Assembly (NCBI RefSeq): GCF_000281085.1
Contig: NZ_JH767524.1
Location: forward strand, 207,674-271,673
Source: Catenovulum agarivorans YM01
Lineage (GTDB): Bacteria > Pseudomonadota > Gammaproteobacteria > Enterobacterales > Alteromonadaceae
Length of the DNA stretch: 64,000 nucleotides
Direction of reading: 5' to 3'
This document shows, one piece after another, positions 1 through 8,784 of this stretch. The notes beneath the pieces were generated by a model. It searched no databases, was not told the origin of the DNA, and was given only the letters and a program-made list of their open reading frames with translations. A program made the translations under genes and the position numbers. The number at the start of each line of letters is the position of its first letter. The first letter of the stretch is position 1.

Positions 1-7
1 CCAAACC

Positions 8-1024
8 ATGCACTTAATCTGCAACAAGCATCTCAATTATCAGTTATTAGATGATGAACAATTGCCCAAAGTTGCCAAGTTATTAAAGTTACTAGAACAA
101 GCTATTAGTGTTTGCCAACTTAAAATGCTACGTATTACCCCTTGGCCTATTTTTGTCGCCAGTGTTGAACAGTTTCAACAGCGTGAGATTTGGTTAGAAC
201 AACATAACTTTTTACAGTATCTAGCAGAATTAAGATCACAAGCATTTAGTCAGATGATTGCAGAAGACCAAATGGTCTTTTTTGGTAAACATAGCGCCAA
301 ACACGATCCAAGTGTTTATCAATTTGATGTCGAGCATTTTACCGGCTTCCGCAATGCAAAAACCTATCTAGCCACAGTAGCTCATAATGGTGAAAAAATT
401 GAAGCTATGTTAGCGGCGATTCCGCTGGAAGGCGAAGTAACTTTTCAACATTACCAAAACTTCGTAAATCAATACGTTGCAATGTTTGAACAACAAGCTG
501 AACCGGAAAAAGCACCACTATTTCCTGCAACTCGATTATTAGCCCTGCGCCGTCCTGACACATTTGTCAGCCTAAATTCAACCAAGGCTGATGTTTTATC
601 TATCGCGTTTGCCATCAATAAATTATCTAACCAAGACTTTTTAGCCTACTGGCATGATGTAGTGACAAGTTATCAACAAATGCCATGGTGGAAATTAGCG
701 ACAAATAGCAGCGACAGTGAGCAGTTTATTTTTGCACACAGAGCGATTTTGTTAGATTTATTCTGGTTTAGTGAAGAAAACGCCCATCAGCAAACTAATT
801 ATTATAAAGCTTTGAATAAAGCGACACCCGCTAGTAGCAAAAGCACTATAGTTAGACGAAATGGTAAAAGTTTAGAGTCGGTCACAGCTATGGTAGATCG
901 TGTACTTGCAGACGAAGAGATCCCAGCTTTTGTAAAAGCCAACCGCGATGCCATAATTAAACAAGTGATGGGCGGCAAAAAAATAGAAGAAGTTATCAGC
1001 TTAATGCGCTCAATATTTGGGTAA
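8..1024 (+). CDS. Uncharacterised protein, 338 aa
   Basis: I do not recognise this protein with certainty. It has no signal peptide or membrane segment and should be cytoplasmic. Residues about 180-230 read RRPDTFVSLNSTKAD, then a YWHDVV stretch, then PWW. This resembles a module (RPD-F-x-N/DS-x-N, then YW and a WW pair) I recall from uncharacterised proteins of restriction/defence islands; that resemblance is weak and from memory. The C-terminus is basic and helical (VMGGKKIEEVISLMRSIFG). The frame is open upstream to the window edge, so the ATG at 8 may be internal and the gene could be longer. It ends before a strong hairpin facing the convergent sugar transporter. Confidence 0.6.
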   Translation: MHLICNKHLNYQLLDDEQLPKVAKLLKLLEQAISVCQLKMLRITPWPIFVASVEQFQQREIWLEQHNFLQYLAELRSQAFSQMIAEDQMVFFGKHSAKHDPSVYQFDVEHFTGFRNAKTYLATVAHNGEKIEAMLAAIPLEGEVTFQHYQNFVNQYVAMFEQQAEPEKAPLFPATRLLALRRPDTFVSLNSTKADVLSIAFAINKLSNQDFLAYWHDVVTSYQQMPWWKLATNSSDSEQFIFAHRAILLDLFWFSEENAHQQTNYYKALNKATPASSKSTIVRRNGKSLESVTAMVDRVLADEEIPAFVKANRDAIIKQVMGGKKIEEVISLMRSIFG

Positions 1025-1035
1025 CAGATTGGGTC

Positions 1036-1062
1036 AAGCGCTAAGTTGTTAACTTAGCGCTT
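1036..1062. terminator. Intrinsic terminator between convergent genes
   Basis: Perfect 12-bp stem (AAGCGCTAAGTT / AACTTAGCGCTT) with a 3-nt loop lies between the convergent ends of the first gene and the sugar transporter. T/A-rich sequence flanks both sides, so it could act in both directions. Confidence 0.7.
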
Positions 1063-1096
1063 TAATGATTAAATTTTCAAACTGTGGCTAAATCAA

Positions 1097-2539
1097 TTAA
1101 CCAGCCATTTCCTCTAGTTCTTTGCCTTTAGTTTCCATCACACACTTAAATACAAAATAAGCTGAAATAGCCGCACAGACAGCGTAAAAACCATACGCAT
1201 ATGCAAGACCGACGCTACCCAATAAGATAGGGAAAGTCATAGTGATGGCAAAATTTGCAACCCACTGGAAGAAACCAGCAATCGCCAAACCTAAACCACG
1301 AATTTGATTCGGGAACATCTCGCCTAGCATAACCCACATAATCGGCCCCCATGACATATTAAAAAATATCACATACAGATTAGCCGATACCAAGGCCAGC
1401 ATGCCCATATCCGAGGTTAAACTTAGGCTACCTTCGACATCTAAAGTGGCGGTTGAAAACGCATATGCTGCAATACTTAAAGTGATCGCCATACCAATTG
1501 AACCAATCCACAATAATGGTTTACGGCCTAATTTATCGACCAATACAATGGCTAAAATACAGGCACCAATACTTAAGCTACCAGATAATACATTGATAAA
1601 TAAAGCATCTGACTCTGAAAAACCAACCGACTGCCACAATATCGCGCCGTAATAAAATACCACGTTAATCCCAACAAATTGTTGGAATACAGCCAAACCA
1701 ATACCAATCCAGATAATAGGACGAATCTTTCCTGTCACTTTGTCTTTGATATCCGACCACTTTGGCTGATGTTTAGCTTGTGTTTGATCTGCTAATGAAG
1801 CTTCAATTTCGGCAAATTTACGATGACCTTCCGCATCACCGTACAATTTAATTAATACCGACCTAGCTTGTTGTGAGCGGCTTTTGGCAACTAAAAACCT
1901 TGGACTTTCTGGAATTAAAAACAATGCAAATAAGAAAATGCTTGCTGGAATCAGCTCAACCCAAAACATCCAACGCCAAGTTTCATAACCTGCCCATAAA
2001 GGATTTAATGCCGAACCGGATAGATTGGCTAACAGATAATTGCTTAAAAACGCACCTGTTAAACCCGAAATAATCGCCACTTGTTGAATTGTGGTTAAGC
2101 GACCACGATATCGAGCTAACGCAACTTCACTGATATACGCCGGCGTCATAACACTCGCAGCACCGACAGCAATACCACCGATAACTCGATAAATAACAAA
2201 CTCAAACGAGCCAGTCGCAACACCAGATCCCCAAGCAGATACAATAAACATCACAGCAGACAAAATTAACATGGCTTTACGCCCATATAAGTCAGCTAGA
2301 CGTCCAGCAAGTGCAGCACCAACAGCGCATCCCAACAACATAGACGCGACATTAAAGCCTGTGCCCGCAGAGTCAGAGTTAAATGCAACTTGCAAACCTT
2401 CAACCGTGCCGTTAATTACGCCACTGTCGTAACCAAATAAAAATCCACCTATGGTTGCAATACAGCTAACCATAATAATAAACCAAGTATTTTCGCCACC
2501 AGTTTCTTGTTGATACTGATTGCTGACAATAGATTCCAC
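1097..2539 (-). CDS. MFS sugar/H+ symporter (sugar porter family)
   Basis: Inner-membrane major facilitator of the sugar porter family (XylE/GalP/AraE type), predicted to import a monosaccharide with protons. Hallmarks are GGFLFGYDSGVINGT in TM1, GRLADLYGRKAML in the TM2-3 loop, the PESPRFLV motif after TM6, VDKLGRKPLL in the TM8-9 loop and WVMLGEMFPNQIRG near TM10. Length (about 480 aa, 12 TM) is usual. The frame is open from GTG 2551, but GGAGG sits inside those first codons and is correctly spaced for GTG 2539, which I prefer. It is divergent from an XylR-like regulator 130 bp away, suggesting a pentose such as xylose (inference). Confidence 0.88.
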   Translation of the reverse strand: MESIVSNQYQQETGGENTWFIIMVSCIATIGGFLFGYDSGVINGTVEGLQVAFNSDSAGTGFNVASMLLGCAVGAALAGRLADLYGRKAMLILSAVMFIVSAWGSGVATGSFEFVIYRVIGGIAVGAASVMTPAYISEVALARYRGRLTTIQQVAIISGLTGAFLSNYLLANLSGSALNPLWAGYETWRWMFWVELIPASIFLFALFLIPESPRFLVAKSRSQQARSVLIKLYGDAEGHRKFAEIEASLADQTQAKHQPKWSDIKDKVTGKIRPIIWIGIGLAVFQQFVGINVVFYYGAILWQSVGFSESDALFINVLSGSLSIGACILAIVLVDKLGRKPLLWIGSIGMAITLSIAAYAFSTATLDVEGSLSLTSDMGMLALVSANLYVIFFNMSWGPIMWVMLGEMFPNQIRGLGLAIAGFFQWVANFAITMTFPILLGSVGLAYAYGFYAVCAAISAYFVFKCVMETKGKELEEMAG

Positions 2540-2669
2540 CCAAACCTCCACAGTTACGCCAAGTTAACATCTTATGTACTTTTGTTGTTTCATATTAACA
2601 AAACTTGTGTTAGCTTAAATTTATAAAATTTCTTATATAACGTATGAAAATTAATTAAAAATTTCATTT
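2540..2669. promoter_or_regulatory. Divergent promoter region with candidate regulator palindrome
   Basis: The AT-rich spacer separates the sugar symporter (-) and the XylR-like regulator (+). Just before the regulator start, ATGAAAATT and AATTTCAT form an imperfect inverted repeat (about 2643-2669). XylR operators contain GAAA/TTTC half-sites, so autoregulation is possible. TATATAA near 2634-2640 could be a -10 element. Assignment is tentative. Confidence 0.35.
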
Positions 2670-3842
2670 ATGAAGAAACTGCAAAAAGTCGCTGTGCTGT
2701 TTAACGCCAATAAAGGTTACGACAGAAAAATAATCAAAGGCATCTCACGTTATTCGAGAGAAGTCGCCAATTGGCATATTTGTGTTGAAGAAGACTTAGT
2801 CACCCGCCTAGACAATTTAGCCAATTGGCAAGGTGAGGGCATAATAGCTGACTTTGATGATCCTAAAATTGTCGATTTTGTCCGCGCCAACAACATCCCT
2901 TGTGTTGCTGTAGGCAGTTCATACCGACAAACCAGCGAATATCCACAAAACATCCATTATGTGGCAACCAATAATGATGAAATTGCTCGACTTGGTTGTG
3001 AGCACTTAAGCCGACTTGGATTAAAAAATTTGGCCTTTTACACCGGCTTTGTCGACATAAAAAGCCGATGGGCGAAAGAGCGTGAATTGGCCTTTATCGA
3101 ACATGCAAAAAAGTCTGGTTACCAAGATGAAAACTTGTATGTTTTAAGACCGCAGAATGTATCAGTCGACAGAGTTGAAAATATTAATCAATTAGCCGAT
3201 TGGATAGCCAGTTTGCCTAAACCCATTGGCATAATGGCACCAACAGATATGCGAGCATGGCAAGTTTTTGAAGCCTGCCAACAAATAGACGTCAGCATAC
3301 CTGAAGATGTTGCTGTGCTCGGGGTAGATGGCGACGATTTAATTCTGGATTTAACTGGCAATCAACTCAGTACTGTCACCCAAGGCAGTGAACATATGGG
3401 TTATTTAGCCTCATCTATCTTGAATCAAATTATGGCGAGCGTGCCACCACAACAAACAATCCACTTAGTTGACCCAATAGGTTTACAAGTTTGCCATTCA
3501 ACCAATGTTGAAGTTATTGCCGACGAATTTGTCCGCAAAGCACTCGCTTTTGTCAAAGCCAATGCAGATAAAGGCATTAAAGTTGTGCATGTGCTCAACC
3601 ATTTAGCGATTTCTCGAGCCAATTTAGATAAACGATTTAAAACCGCACTAAATGCAACTGTGCACGAAGTGATTTTTGATGAACAGTTAAATTTAGTTTC
3701 GGATTATTTACTCAATAGCAAAATGACTTTGCAACAAATCGCCGACTCTGTCGGCTACAAGTCACCACAATATATGATGATGGTGTTTAAAGGACGTTAT
3801 GGGGTAACACCCAGCGAGTTTAGAAAAAACCATGGCGCTTAA
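2670..3842 (+). CDS. XylR-like AraC-family transcriptional regulator
   Basis: Cytoplasmic sugar-responsive activator. Residues 1-270 form a LacI-type periplasmic-binding-protein fold (VAVLFNANKGYDRKIIKGISRY start; IGIMAPTDMRAWQVFEACQQ; VAVLGVDGDD). Residues about 285-390 form an AraC/XylS DNA-binding domain with two helix-turn-helix units, ending TLQQIADSVGYKSPQYMMMV and RYGVTPSEFRKNHGA. Length (390 aa) matches E. coli XylR. Divergent to a sugar symporter, so it probably controls that gene in response to xylose or a related sugar (inference). No obvious Shine-Dalgarno sequence precedes the ATG. It ends 12 bp from a convergent LacI-family gene. Confidence 0.85.
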   Translation: MKKLQKVAVLFNANKGYDRKIIKGISRYSREVANWHICVEEDLVTRLDNLANWQGEGIIADFDDPKIVDFVRANNIPCVAVGSSYRQTSEYPQNIHYVATNNDEIARLGCEHLSRLGLKNLAFYTGFVDIKSRWAKERELAFIEHAKKSGYQDENLYVLRPQNVSVDRVENINQLADWIASLPKPIGIMAPTDMRAWQVFEACQQIDVSIPEDVAVLGVDGDDLILDLTGNQLSTVTQGSEHMGYLASSILNQIMASVPPQQTIHLVDPIGLQVCHSTNVEVIADEFVRKALAFVKANADKGIKVVHVLNHLAISRANLDKRFKTALNATVHEVIFDEQLNLVSDYLLNSKMTLQQIADSVGYKSPQYMMMVFKGRYGVTPSEFRKNHGA

Positions 3843-3854
3843 GCCAAATCACCA

Positions 3855-4859
3855 CTACAACAAAGATTTAACCGATTCACGCTCAACAACATGCGCTTCA
3901 ACTCTAGATGGCTGAGTATTGATATCTTTAACGTGATAAACGTCTTTTAAAATTCGTCTGGCGGCTTCTGCTGCCATCTGTCGTATGGGAAAATGCACTG
4001 TGGTCAATTTAGGTTTGATCAGGCTGCTGTAGGGTAAATCGTCAAAACCAATAACAGATATGTCTTGAGGAACTTTTAAACCAGCATCTTCGATTGCAGA
4101 AATAGCACCGTATGCAGTTTGATCATTACCGCAGACAATAGCGCTAAAAGATTCACCAGATTCCAATAATTTTTTCGCCGCGGCATAACCACCGTCTTCA
4201 CGGAAGTTGCCTTCAACCACTAAATTTAACTTCAGGCCAATATTGCTTTTGCCTAACGCTTGTTGATATCCCCAAAAACGTTCCCTAGCATCGTGTTTCC
4301 ATTGTGGACCAGCAATATGAGCAATACTGTTATGGCCTTTTTTAATCAAATAATCAGTCGCTAAATAAGCCCCTTGCTCATTGTCTATATATAAACATTG
4401 CTGTTCCATTTGCTCAATATTGCGATTAATTAAGATAACATGCGTGCCTTGATTAGCTTGTTCAATTAAATATTCATCCGGTAAAGTTTCGGCATGTAAT
4501 ATCAAAGCATCACAACGGCAACTCAGTAAAAATTCAACCGCCTCTTCTTCAAGCTTTTTGTCGCCATGGCTAGCCGATATCAAAATGCGCTTTTTCGCGT
4601 CACGCAATACTTCTTCAGCCCCAGCCATCAAAGCCCCATAGAAAGGCCCATCAAACTCAGAAATAAGCAAACCAACACTATTGGAGCGATTAGACGCCAA
4701 CGACTGAGCATGTGCGTTTGGTCGATAACCAAGTTCTTTCATCGCGGTTAGGACTTTCTGTCGAGTTTCTTCTACGACTTTCGCCGTACCATTCATCACT
4801 CGAGAGACAGTTGCTTGTGAAACACCTGCGCGCTCTGATACTTCTTTTATTGTAGACAT
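3855..4859 (-). CDS. LacI-family transcriptional regulator
   Basis: Repressor-type regulator of 334 aa. The N-terminal HTH and hinge are clear: TIKEVSERAGVSQATVSRVMNG, then YRPNAHAQSLASNRSNSVGLL. The effector domain follows (LLISEFDGPFYGALMAGAE; VCGNDQTAYGAISAIEDAG; ISVIGFDDLPYSSLIKPKLTTV), typical of sugar- or nucleoside-sensing members. The effector cannot be assigned. It is convergent with the XylR-like gene, with a long upstream spacer, so it appears to be a single-gene unit. LacI-like operators occur elsewhere in the window (near 32150, 32204 and 58395-58444), but no link to this protein is shown. Confidence 0.88.
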   Translation of the reverse strand: MSTIKEVSERAGVSQATVSRVMNGTAKVVEETRQKVLTAMKELGYRPNAHAQSLASNRSNSVGLLISEFDGPFYGALMAGAEEVLRDAKKRILISASHGDKKLEEEAVEFLLSCRCDALILHAETLPDEYLIEQANQGTHVILINRNIEQMEQQCLYIDNEQGAYLATDYLIKKGHNSIAHIAGPQWKHDARERFWGYQQALGKSNIGLKLNLVVEGNFREDGGYAAAKKLLESGESFSAIVCGNDQTAYGAISAIEDAGLKVPQDISVIGFDDLPYSSLIKPKLTTVHFPIRQMAAEAARRILKDVYHVKDINTQPSRVEAHVVERESVKSLL

Positions 4860-5134
4860 TACATGCTCTTAGGCTGTTTTTGTTGAATGTTGCGATATTA
4901 GCGTTTTTGCCTTGCCTGCACAAGCAATCGCCTGTGCGTTAGGCCAATCCGCTGCAGGAGTATGAATATAACAAGTGACGTTTTTTACCAAATATTCGTC
5001 ATTATACTCAAATGACTATTCTGCATTCGCGAGCAATAAAACCTAAACTTCTGATTTGTTTAATAAAACATAAATTGGTATAAAGCTTGTTATACTTGAT
5101 TAAAAATTATCCTAATTTCACCAAGGAGACAAAC
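4860..5134. promoter_or_regulatory. Intergenic region: LacI-gene promoter and a forward promoter-like segment
   Basis: No gene longer than a few codons is credible here. The part next to the LacI gene holds a GC-richer stretch with loose inverted repeats (about 4905-4960). On the + strand, TTGTTT, a 17-bp spacer and TATAAA (about 5056-5085), followed by TATACT, resemble a sigma-70 promoter reading toward the small ORF at 5135. Confidence 0.35.
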
Positions 5135-5203
5135 ATGGGTGTATTCGATATGTACAAACTAAAAATCCCCGTTAATCTCGGATCAACGGGGATTTTATTT
5201 TAA
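5135..5203 (+). CDS. Candidate 22-aa small ORF with strong ribosome binding site
   Basis: ATG at 5135 opens a 22-codon frame (MGVFDMYKLKIPVNLGSTGI, then LF and stop). An almost ideal AAGGAG sits 9 nt upstream, and a sigma-70-like promoter lies about 50-80 nt upstream. The last half of the frame overlaps the hairpin that terminates acnB on the other strand. It could be a real small protein, a decayed gene start truncated by rearrangement, or a chance combination. No function is proposed. Confidence 0.35.
   Translation: MGVFDMYKLKIPVNLGSTGILF
5162..5196. terminator. Bidirectional intrinsic terminator downstream of acnB
   Basis: Perfect 12-bp stem (AAAATCCCCGTT / AACGGGGATTTT) with an 11-nt loop and T-rich tails on both strands. 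It lies 26 nt past the acnB stop and also inside the small ORF on the + strand. Confidence 0.8.
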
Positions 5204-5221
5204 CTAAATTAGCGTTTAACT

Positions 5222-8029
5222 TTAGTCAACACGCTGTGCTGGGATAGCTGCACCAAACTTAGTCGTCATAGCTTGCTCTGGCGGTGTAAACTTAGTTAAG
5301 TCGATACCATTTACAGCGGCTTTATACTCTTCAGTCGTTGGGAATCGACCCAATACAGTAGAAAGTACCACTAAAGGTGTTGAACCTAATAAAGACTCAC
5401 CTTTTTTCTCAGCCGAGTCAGCTACAACACGGCCTTGGAACAAACGTGTTGAAGTTGCAATAACTGTGTCACCTGGTTCAGCTTTTTCTTGGTTACCCAT
5501 ACATAAGTTACAACCAGGACGCTCTAGATATAAAATGTTTTCGTACTTGGTACGTGCAGCATCTTTAGGGTGCGCATCGTCAAATACAAAACCAGAATAT
5601 TTCTCTAATACAGCCCAGTCACCTTCAGCCTTTAACTCATCAACAATGTTGTAAGTTGGTGGCGCAACAACTAATGGCGCTTTAAATTCAACAGTGCCAT
5701 TTTGTTTTTCTAGGTTACGTAACATTTGCGCGATAATTTGCATGTCGCCTTTGTGGACCATACAAGACCCAACAAAACCTAGATCAACCGGCTTATCTTT
5801 ATAATAAGAAACCGGACGGATAACGTCATGGGTATAACGCTTAGAAACATCTTCGTTGTTTACATCAGGGTCTGCAATCATAGGCTCGTCAATTGCATCT
5901 AAATCAACAACAACTTCAGCATAGTATTTAGCAGAGTCATCAGGTGCTAATGCTGGCTCTTTGCCAGATTTAATCCCTGCAATACGCTCGTCCGCAAGCT
6001 TAATTAAGCCAGCTAACATGCCAGCTTCATTATCCATACCCTTTTCAATCATGATTTGGATACGGCTCTTAGCAAGCTCGATAGACTGAATCAAAGTTTC
6101 ATCGTTAGAAATACAGATAGAAGCTTTTGCCTTCATTTCTGCTGTCCAGTCGGTGAATGTGAATGCTTGGTCTGCTAACAAGGTTCCTATGTGAACTTCG
6201 ATAATTCGACCTTGGAACACGTTCTCGCCGCCAAATTGCTTAAGCATTTGTGCTTGAGTCGCGTGTACAACATCACGGAAGTCCATATGGCCAGCCATCT
6301 TGCCTTTAAAAGTAACTTTTACAGACTGAGGAATTGGCATTGCCGCTTCGCCTGTTGCAAGTGCTAATGCTACCGTACCAGAGTCAGCACCAAATGCGAC
6401 ACCTTTAGACATACGTGTATGTGAGTCACCACCAATGATAATTGCACGGTCGTCCACAGTAATATCGTTTAATACTTTGTGGATTACGTCAGTCATTGAA
6501 TGGTAAACACCTTTCGGGTCACGTGCAGTGATCAAACCGAATTTGTTCATGAATGCCATTAGTTTAGGAATATTCGCTTGCGCTTTTGCATCCCAAACTG
6601 ATGCTGTGTGACAACCAGACTGGTATGCACCATCAACACTTGGAGAAATAGTTGAAGCAGCCATAGCTTCCAACTCTTGGCATGTCATAGGGCCAGTTGT
6701 ATCTTGCGAACCAACAATATTTACTTTAACACGAACGTTAGAACCTGCATGTAAAGGCGCTTCAGAAGCCACACCTACAGCATTGCGGTTAAAGATTTTC
6801 TCAACAGCTGTTAAACCTTGGCCTTCGTGTGAAATTTCTTTTGAAGGCGCGTAAACAACAGGTGCTTCAACACCTAAAGTTTCAGCAGCGAACGTTTGTA
6901 GTTTTTTACCGAATACAACTGCGTATGAACCACCCGCTTTCATAAATTCAACTTTTTGCGGAGTGAAAGCAGAAGAAACGTCTACTAATTCTTTGTCGCC
7001 GTTGTATAACTTTTTAGCTTTAGTATCAATTGTTAAAACTGTACCTGTAGCAACAGAGTATGCTTCTTCTAATACAGGGTCGCCGTTCTCGTCAGTAACA
7101 AGATTACCAGCTTCGTCGGTTTTCTTAACCCAGTTTTTAAGGTCAAGACCAATACCACCAGTTACATCAACAGTCGTAAGGAAGATAGGTGCGATACCAT
7201 TAGTACCAGCAACTACAGGTGCGATATTGATGAATGGAACGTATGGAGAAGCTTGTTTACCCGCCCATAAAGCTACGTTATTCACACCAGACATACGTGA
7301 AGAACCTACACCCATAGTACCTTTTTCAGCAATTAACATTACTTTGGCGTTAGGATGTTTTTTCTGTAATGCAACAATTTCTTGTTGTGCTTCTGGGGTG
7401 ATCATACATTGACCGTGTAACTCGCGGTCAGCACGTGAATGCGCTTGGTTACCTGGCGATAATAAGTCAGTTGAAATATCACCTTCACCAGCGATATAAG
7501 TAACAACTTCAATTTTTTCGTCAATTTCAGGTAATTTAGTAAAGAACTCAGCTTGTGCGTAGCTTTCTAAAATTTCTTTAGCGATTGCATTACCAGCTTT
7601 AAATGCTGCTTCTAAACGAGCAGTATCAGCTTCGTATAAGAATACTTGTGTTTTTAATACTTCAGCAGCAGGTGCAGCAACAGCTGCGTCGTCACCTAAA
7701 GCAAGATCAAGTAATACTTCAATTGAAGGACCACCTTTCATGTGCGAAAGCAATTCAAACGCAAACTCAGAATTAATTTCAGCAACTGATTCTTGACCTA
7801 AGATAATTTCTTTTAGGAATTCAGCCTTAACGCCTGCCGCAGGTGTGGTACCTGGCAAGGTATTGTAAATAAAGAATTTTAAAGAGTCTTCACGGAATTC
7901 ATTGCCTGTATCTTTGATTTGAGCAATGATTTCAGACAGCAACTCCGCGCTGTCAATCGGTTTAGGATTTAAACCGAGTTCCGTTTTGCGGCTCTCGATT
8001 TCAGCCATATATTCTTGATATAGGCTCAT
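5222..8029 (-). CDS. acnB: Aconitate hydratase B (long form)
   Basis: TCA-cycle aconitase: citrate to isocitrate via cis-aconitate; AcnB enzymes often also act on 2-methylisocitrate. The N-terminal HEAT-like region (1-170) and swivel domain precede the catalytic part, as in AcnB. The 4Fe-4S ligands are visible: Cys756 in GSCMVHKGD and Cys840/Cys843 in CNLCMGNQ. GGDSHTRMSKGVAFGADSG is also diagnostic. At 935 aa it is about 70 residues longer than E. coli AcnB (865) and clearly divergent from it. SD GGAGG precedes the ATG. It appears monocistronic, followed by a strong hairpin. Confidence 0.93.
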   Translation of the reverse strand: MSLYQEYMAEIESRKTELGLNPKPIDSAELLSEIIAQIKDTGNEFREDSLKFFIYNTLPGTTPAAGVKAEFLKEIILGQESVAEINSEFAFELLSHMKGGPSIEVLLDLALGDDAAVAAPAAEVLKTQVFLYEADTARLEAAFKAGNAIAKEILESYAQAEFFTKLPEIDEKIEVVTYIAGEGDISTDLLSPGNQAHSRADRELHGQCMITPEAQQEIVALQKKHPNAKVMLIAEKGTMGVGSSRMSGVNNVALWAGKQASPYVPFINIAPVVAGTNGIAPIFLTTVDVTGGIGLDLKNWVKKTDEAGNLVTDENGDPVLEEAYSVATGTVLTIDTKAKKLYNGDKELVDVSSAFTPQKVEFMKAGGSYAVVFGKKLQTFAAETLGVEAPVVYAPSKEISHEGQGLTAVEKIFNRNAVGVASEAPLHAGSNVRVKVNIVGSQDTTGPMTCQELEAMAASTISPSVDGAYQSGCHTASVWDAKAQANIPKLMAFMNKFGLITARDPKGVYHSMTDVIHKVLNDITVDDRAIIIGGDSHTRMSKGVAFGADSGTVALALATGEAAMPIPQSVKVTFKGKMAGHMDFRDVVHATQAQMLKQFGGENVFQGRIIEVHIGTLLADQAFTFTDWTAEMKAKASICISNDETLIQSIELAKSRIQIMIEKGMDNEAGMLAGLIKLADERIAGIKSGKEPALAPDDSAKYYAEVVVDLDAIDEPMIADPDVNNEDVSKRYTHDVIRPVSYYKDKPVDLGFVGSCMVHKGDMQIIAQMLRNLEKQNGTVEFKAPLVVAPPTYNIVDELKAEGDWAVLEKYSGFVFDDAHPKDAARTKYENILYLERPGCNLCMGNQEKAEPGDTVIATSTRLFQGRVVADSAEKKGESLLGSTPLVVLSTVLGRFPTTEEYKAAVNGIDLTKFTPPEQAMTTKFGAAIPAQRVD

Positions 8030-8207
8030 TTAACACCTCCGGGCAATTCCACTAAATATTATAAAATTCATTTTTGTTATGTTTAAGAAAGGCAAAGTGC
8101 CTATTCTACTCATACAATATGCCAGCAAGTATAAGTGATGCTTGATAAAATAACAGGTGGGCTGGCGTTAACTGCACAAATACCCAACATAAGTTGCGAT
8201 TATGATT

Positions 8208-8615
8208 TTAGATACAAATTGCATGTCTGAGCATCTGCACACGCTGCAATAACTCACCTTCGTGGTATCGCTCTTGGGCTAAATTCCCCCAAACTGGCGC
8301 TGGCCAAACTGGGTCATTTTTATAACGCCCAATAATATGAATATGCAATTGTCTAACCATATTACCAATCGCCGCCGTGTTGATTTTATCCGGCGAAAAC
8401 AGCTTTTGCTGAATATTGGTAACCATAGTAATTTCGTTTAATAAAACTTGCTGCTCAGTCGCGGTCAAATCAGTTATCTCTGCAGCATTATCTCTGCGAG
8501 GAACTAAAATTAACCAAGGAACAAGGCGATTGTTCATCAGTAATAGGCGGCTTAACTCCAAATCCGCAACTTCTATACAGTCCGCTTCAAGCCTGGCGTC
8601 TAAAATAAAGCTCAT
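8208..8615 (-). CDS. HIT-family protein (nucleotide hydrolase/transferase-like)
   Basis: Small cytoplasmic histidine-triad protein (135 aa) with the signature QLHIHIIGR near the middle. The classical motif is H-x-H-x-H; here the first His is Gln, while the second (catalytic) and third His remain. That variant is common in proteobacterial members. NRLVPWLILVPRR near residue 30 is typical of Ap4A-hydrolase-like HIT proteins. GGAG precedes the ATG. Its substrate is not known. It lies between acnB and the TonB operon, both also on the minus strand, but is separated from each by more than 150 bp. Confidence 0.85.
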   Translation of the reverse strand: MSFILDARLEADCIEVADLELSRLLLMNNRLVPWLILVPRRDNAAEITDLTATEQQVLLNEITMVTNIQQKLFSPDKINTAAIGNMVRQLHIHIIGRYKNDPVWPAPVWGNLAQERYHEGELLQRVQMLRHAICI

Positions 8616-8724
8616 AAATACTCCACCATGGGATCAGCTAATGTAGAAATAGCTTAGAAGAATATCCACAAAGTTGCGAGTTAATTTTTTACCAGATTCA
8701 GGATAGGGTTTTGCAAAACAAAAA

Positions 8725-8756
8725 AGCTCCAATAGCTATGACAAACTATTGGAGCT
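8725..8756 (-). terminator. Terminator of the accessory TonB operon
   Basis: Stem AGCTCCAATAG / CTATTGGAGCT (11 bp, 10-nt loop) followed on the minus strand by a T6 run. It lies about 30 nt beyond the stop of the TPR gene, the last gene of the operon. Confidence 0.8.
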
Positions 8757-8784
8757 GATTTAATTTCAAACGATGCGAAAGTTA

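Noticed and set aside
4690-4923. 77-codon frame overlapping the LacI gene start
   Set aside because: Another frame of the LacI HTH region with basic, low-complexity translation; the LacI frame is clearly the real one.
6963-7412. 149-codon open frame antisense to acnB
   Set aside because: It lies wholly within the conserved acnB coding region, has low-complexity Ser/Thr/Pro composition and no RBS; it is a codon-usage shadow.
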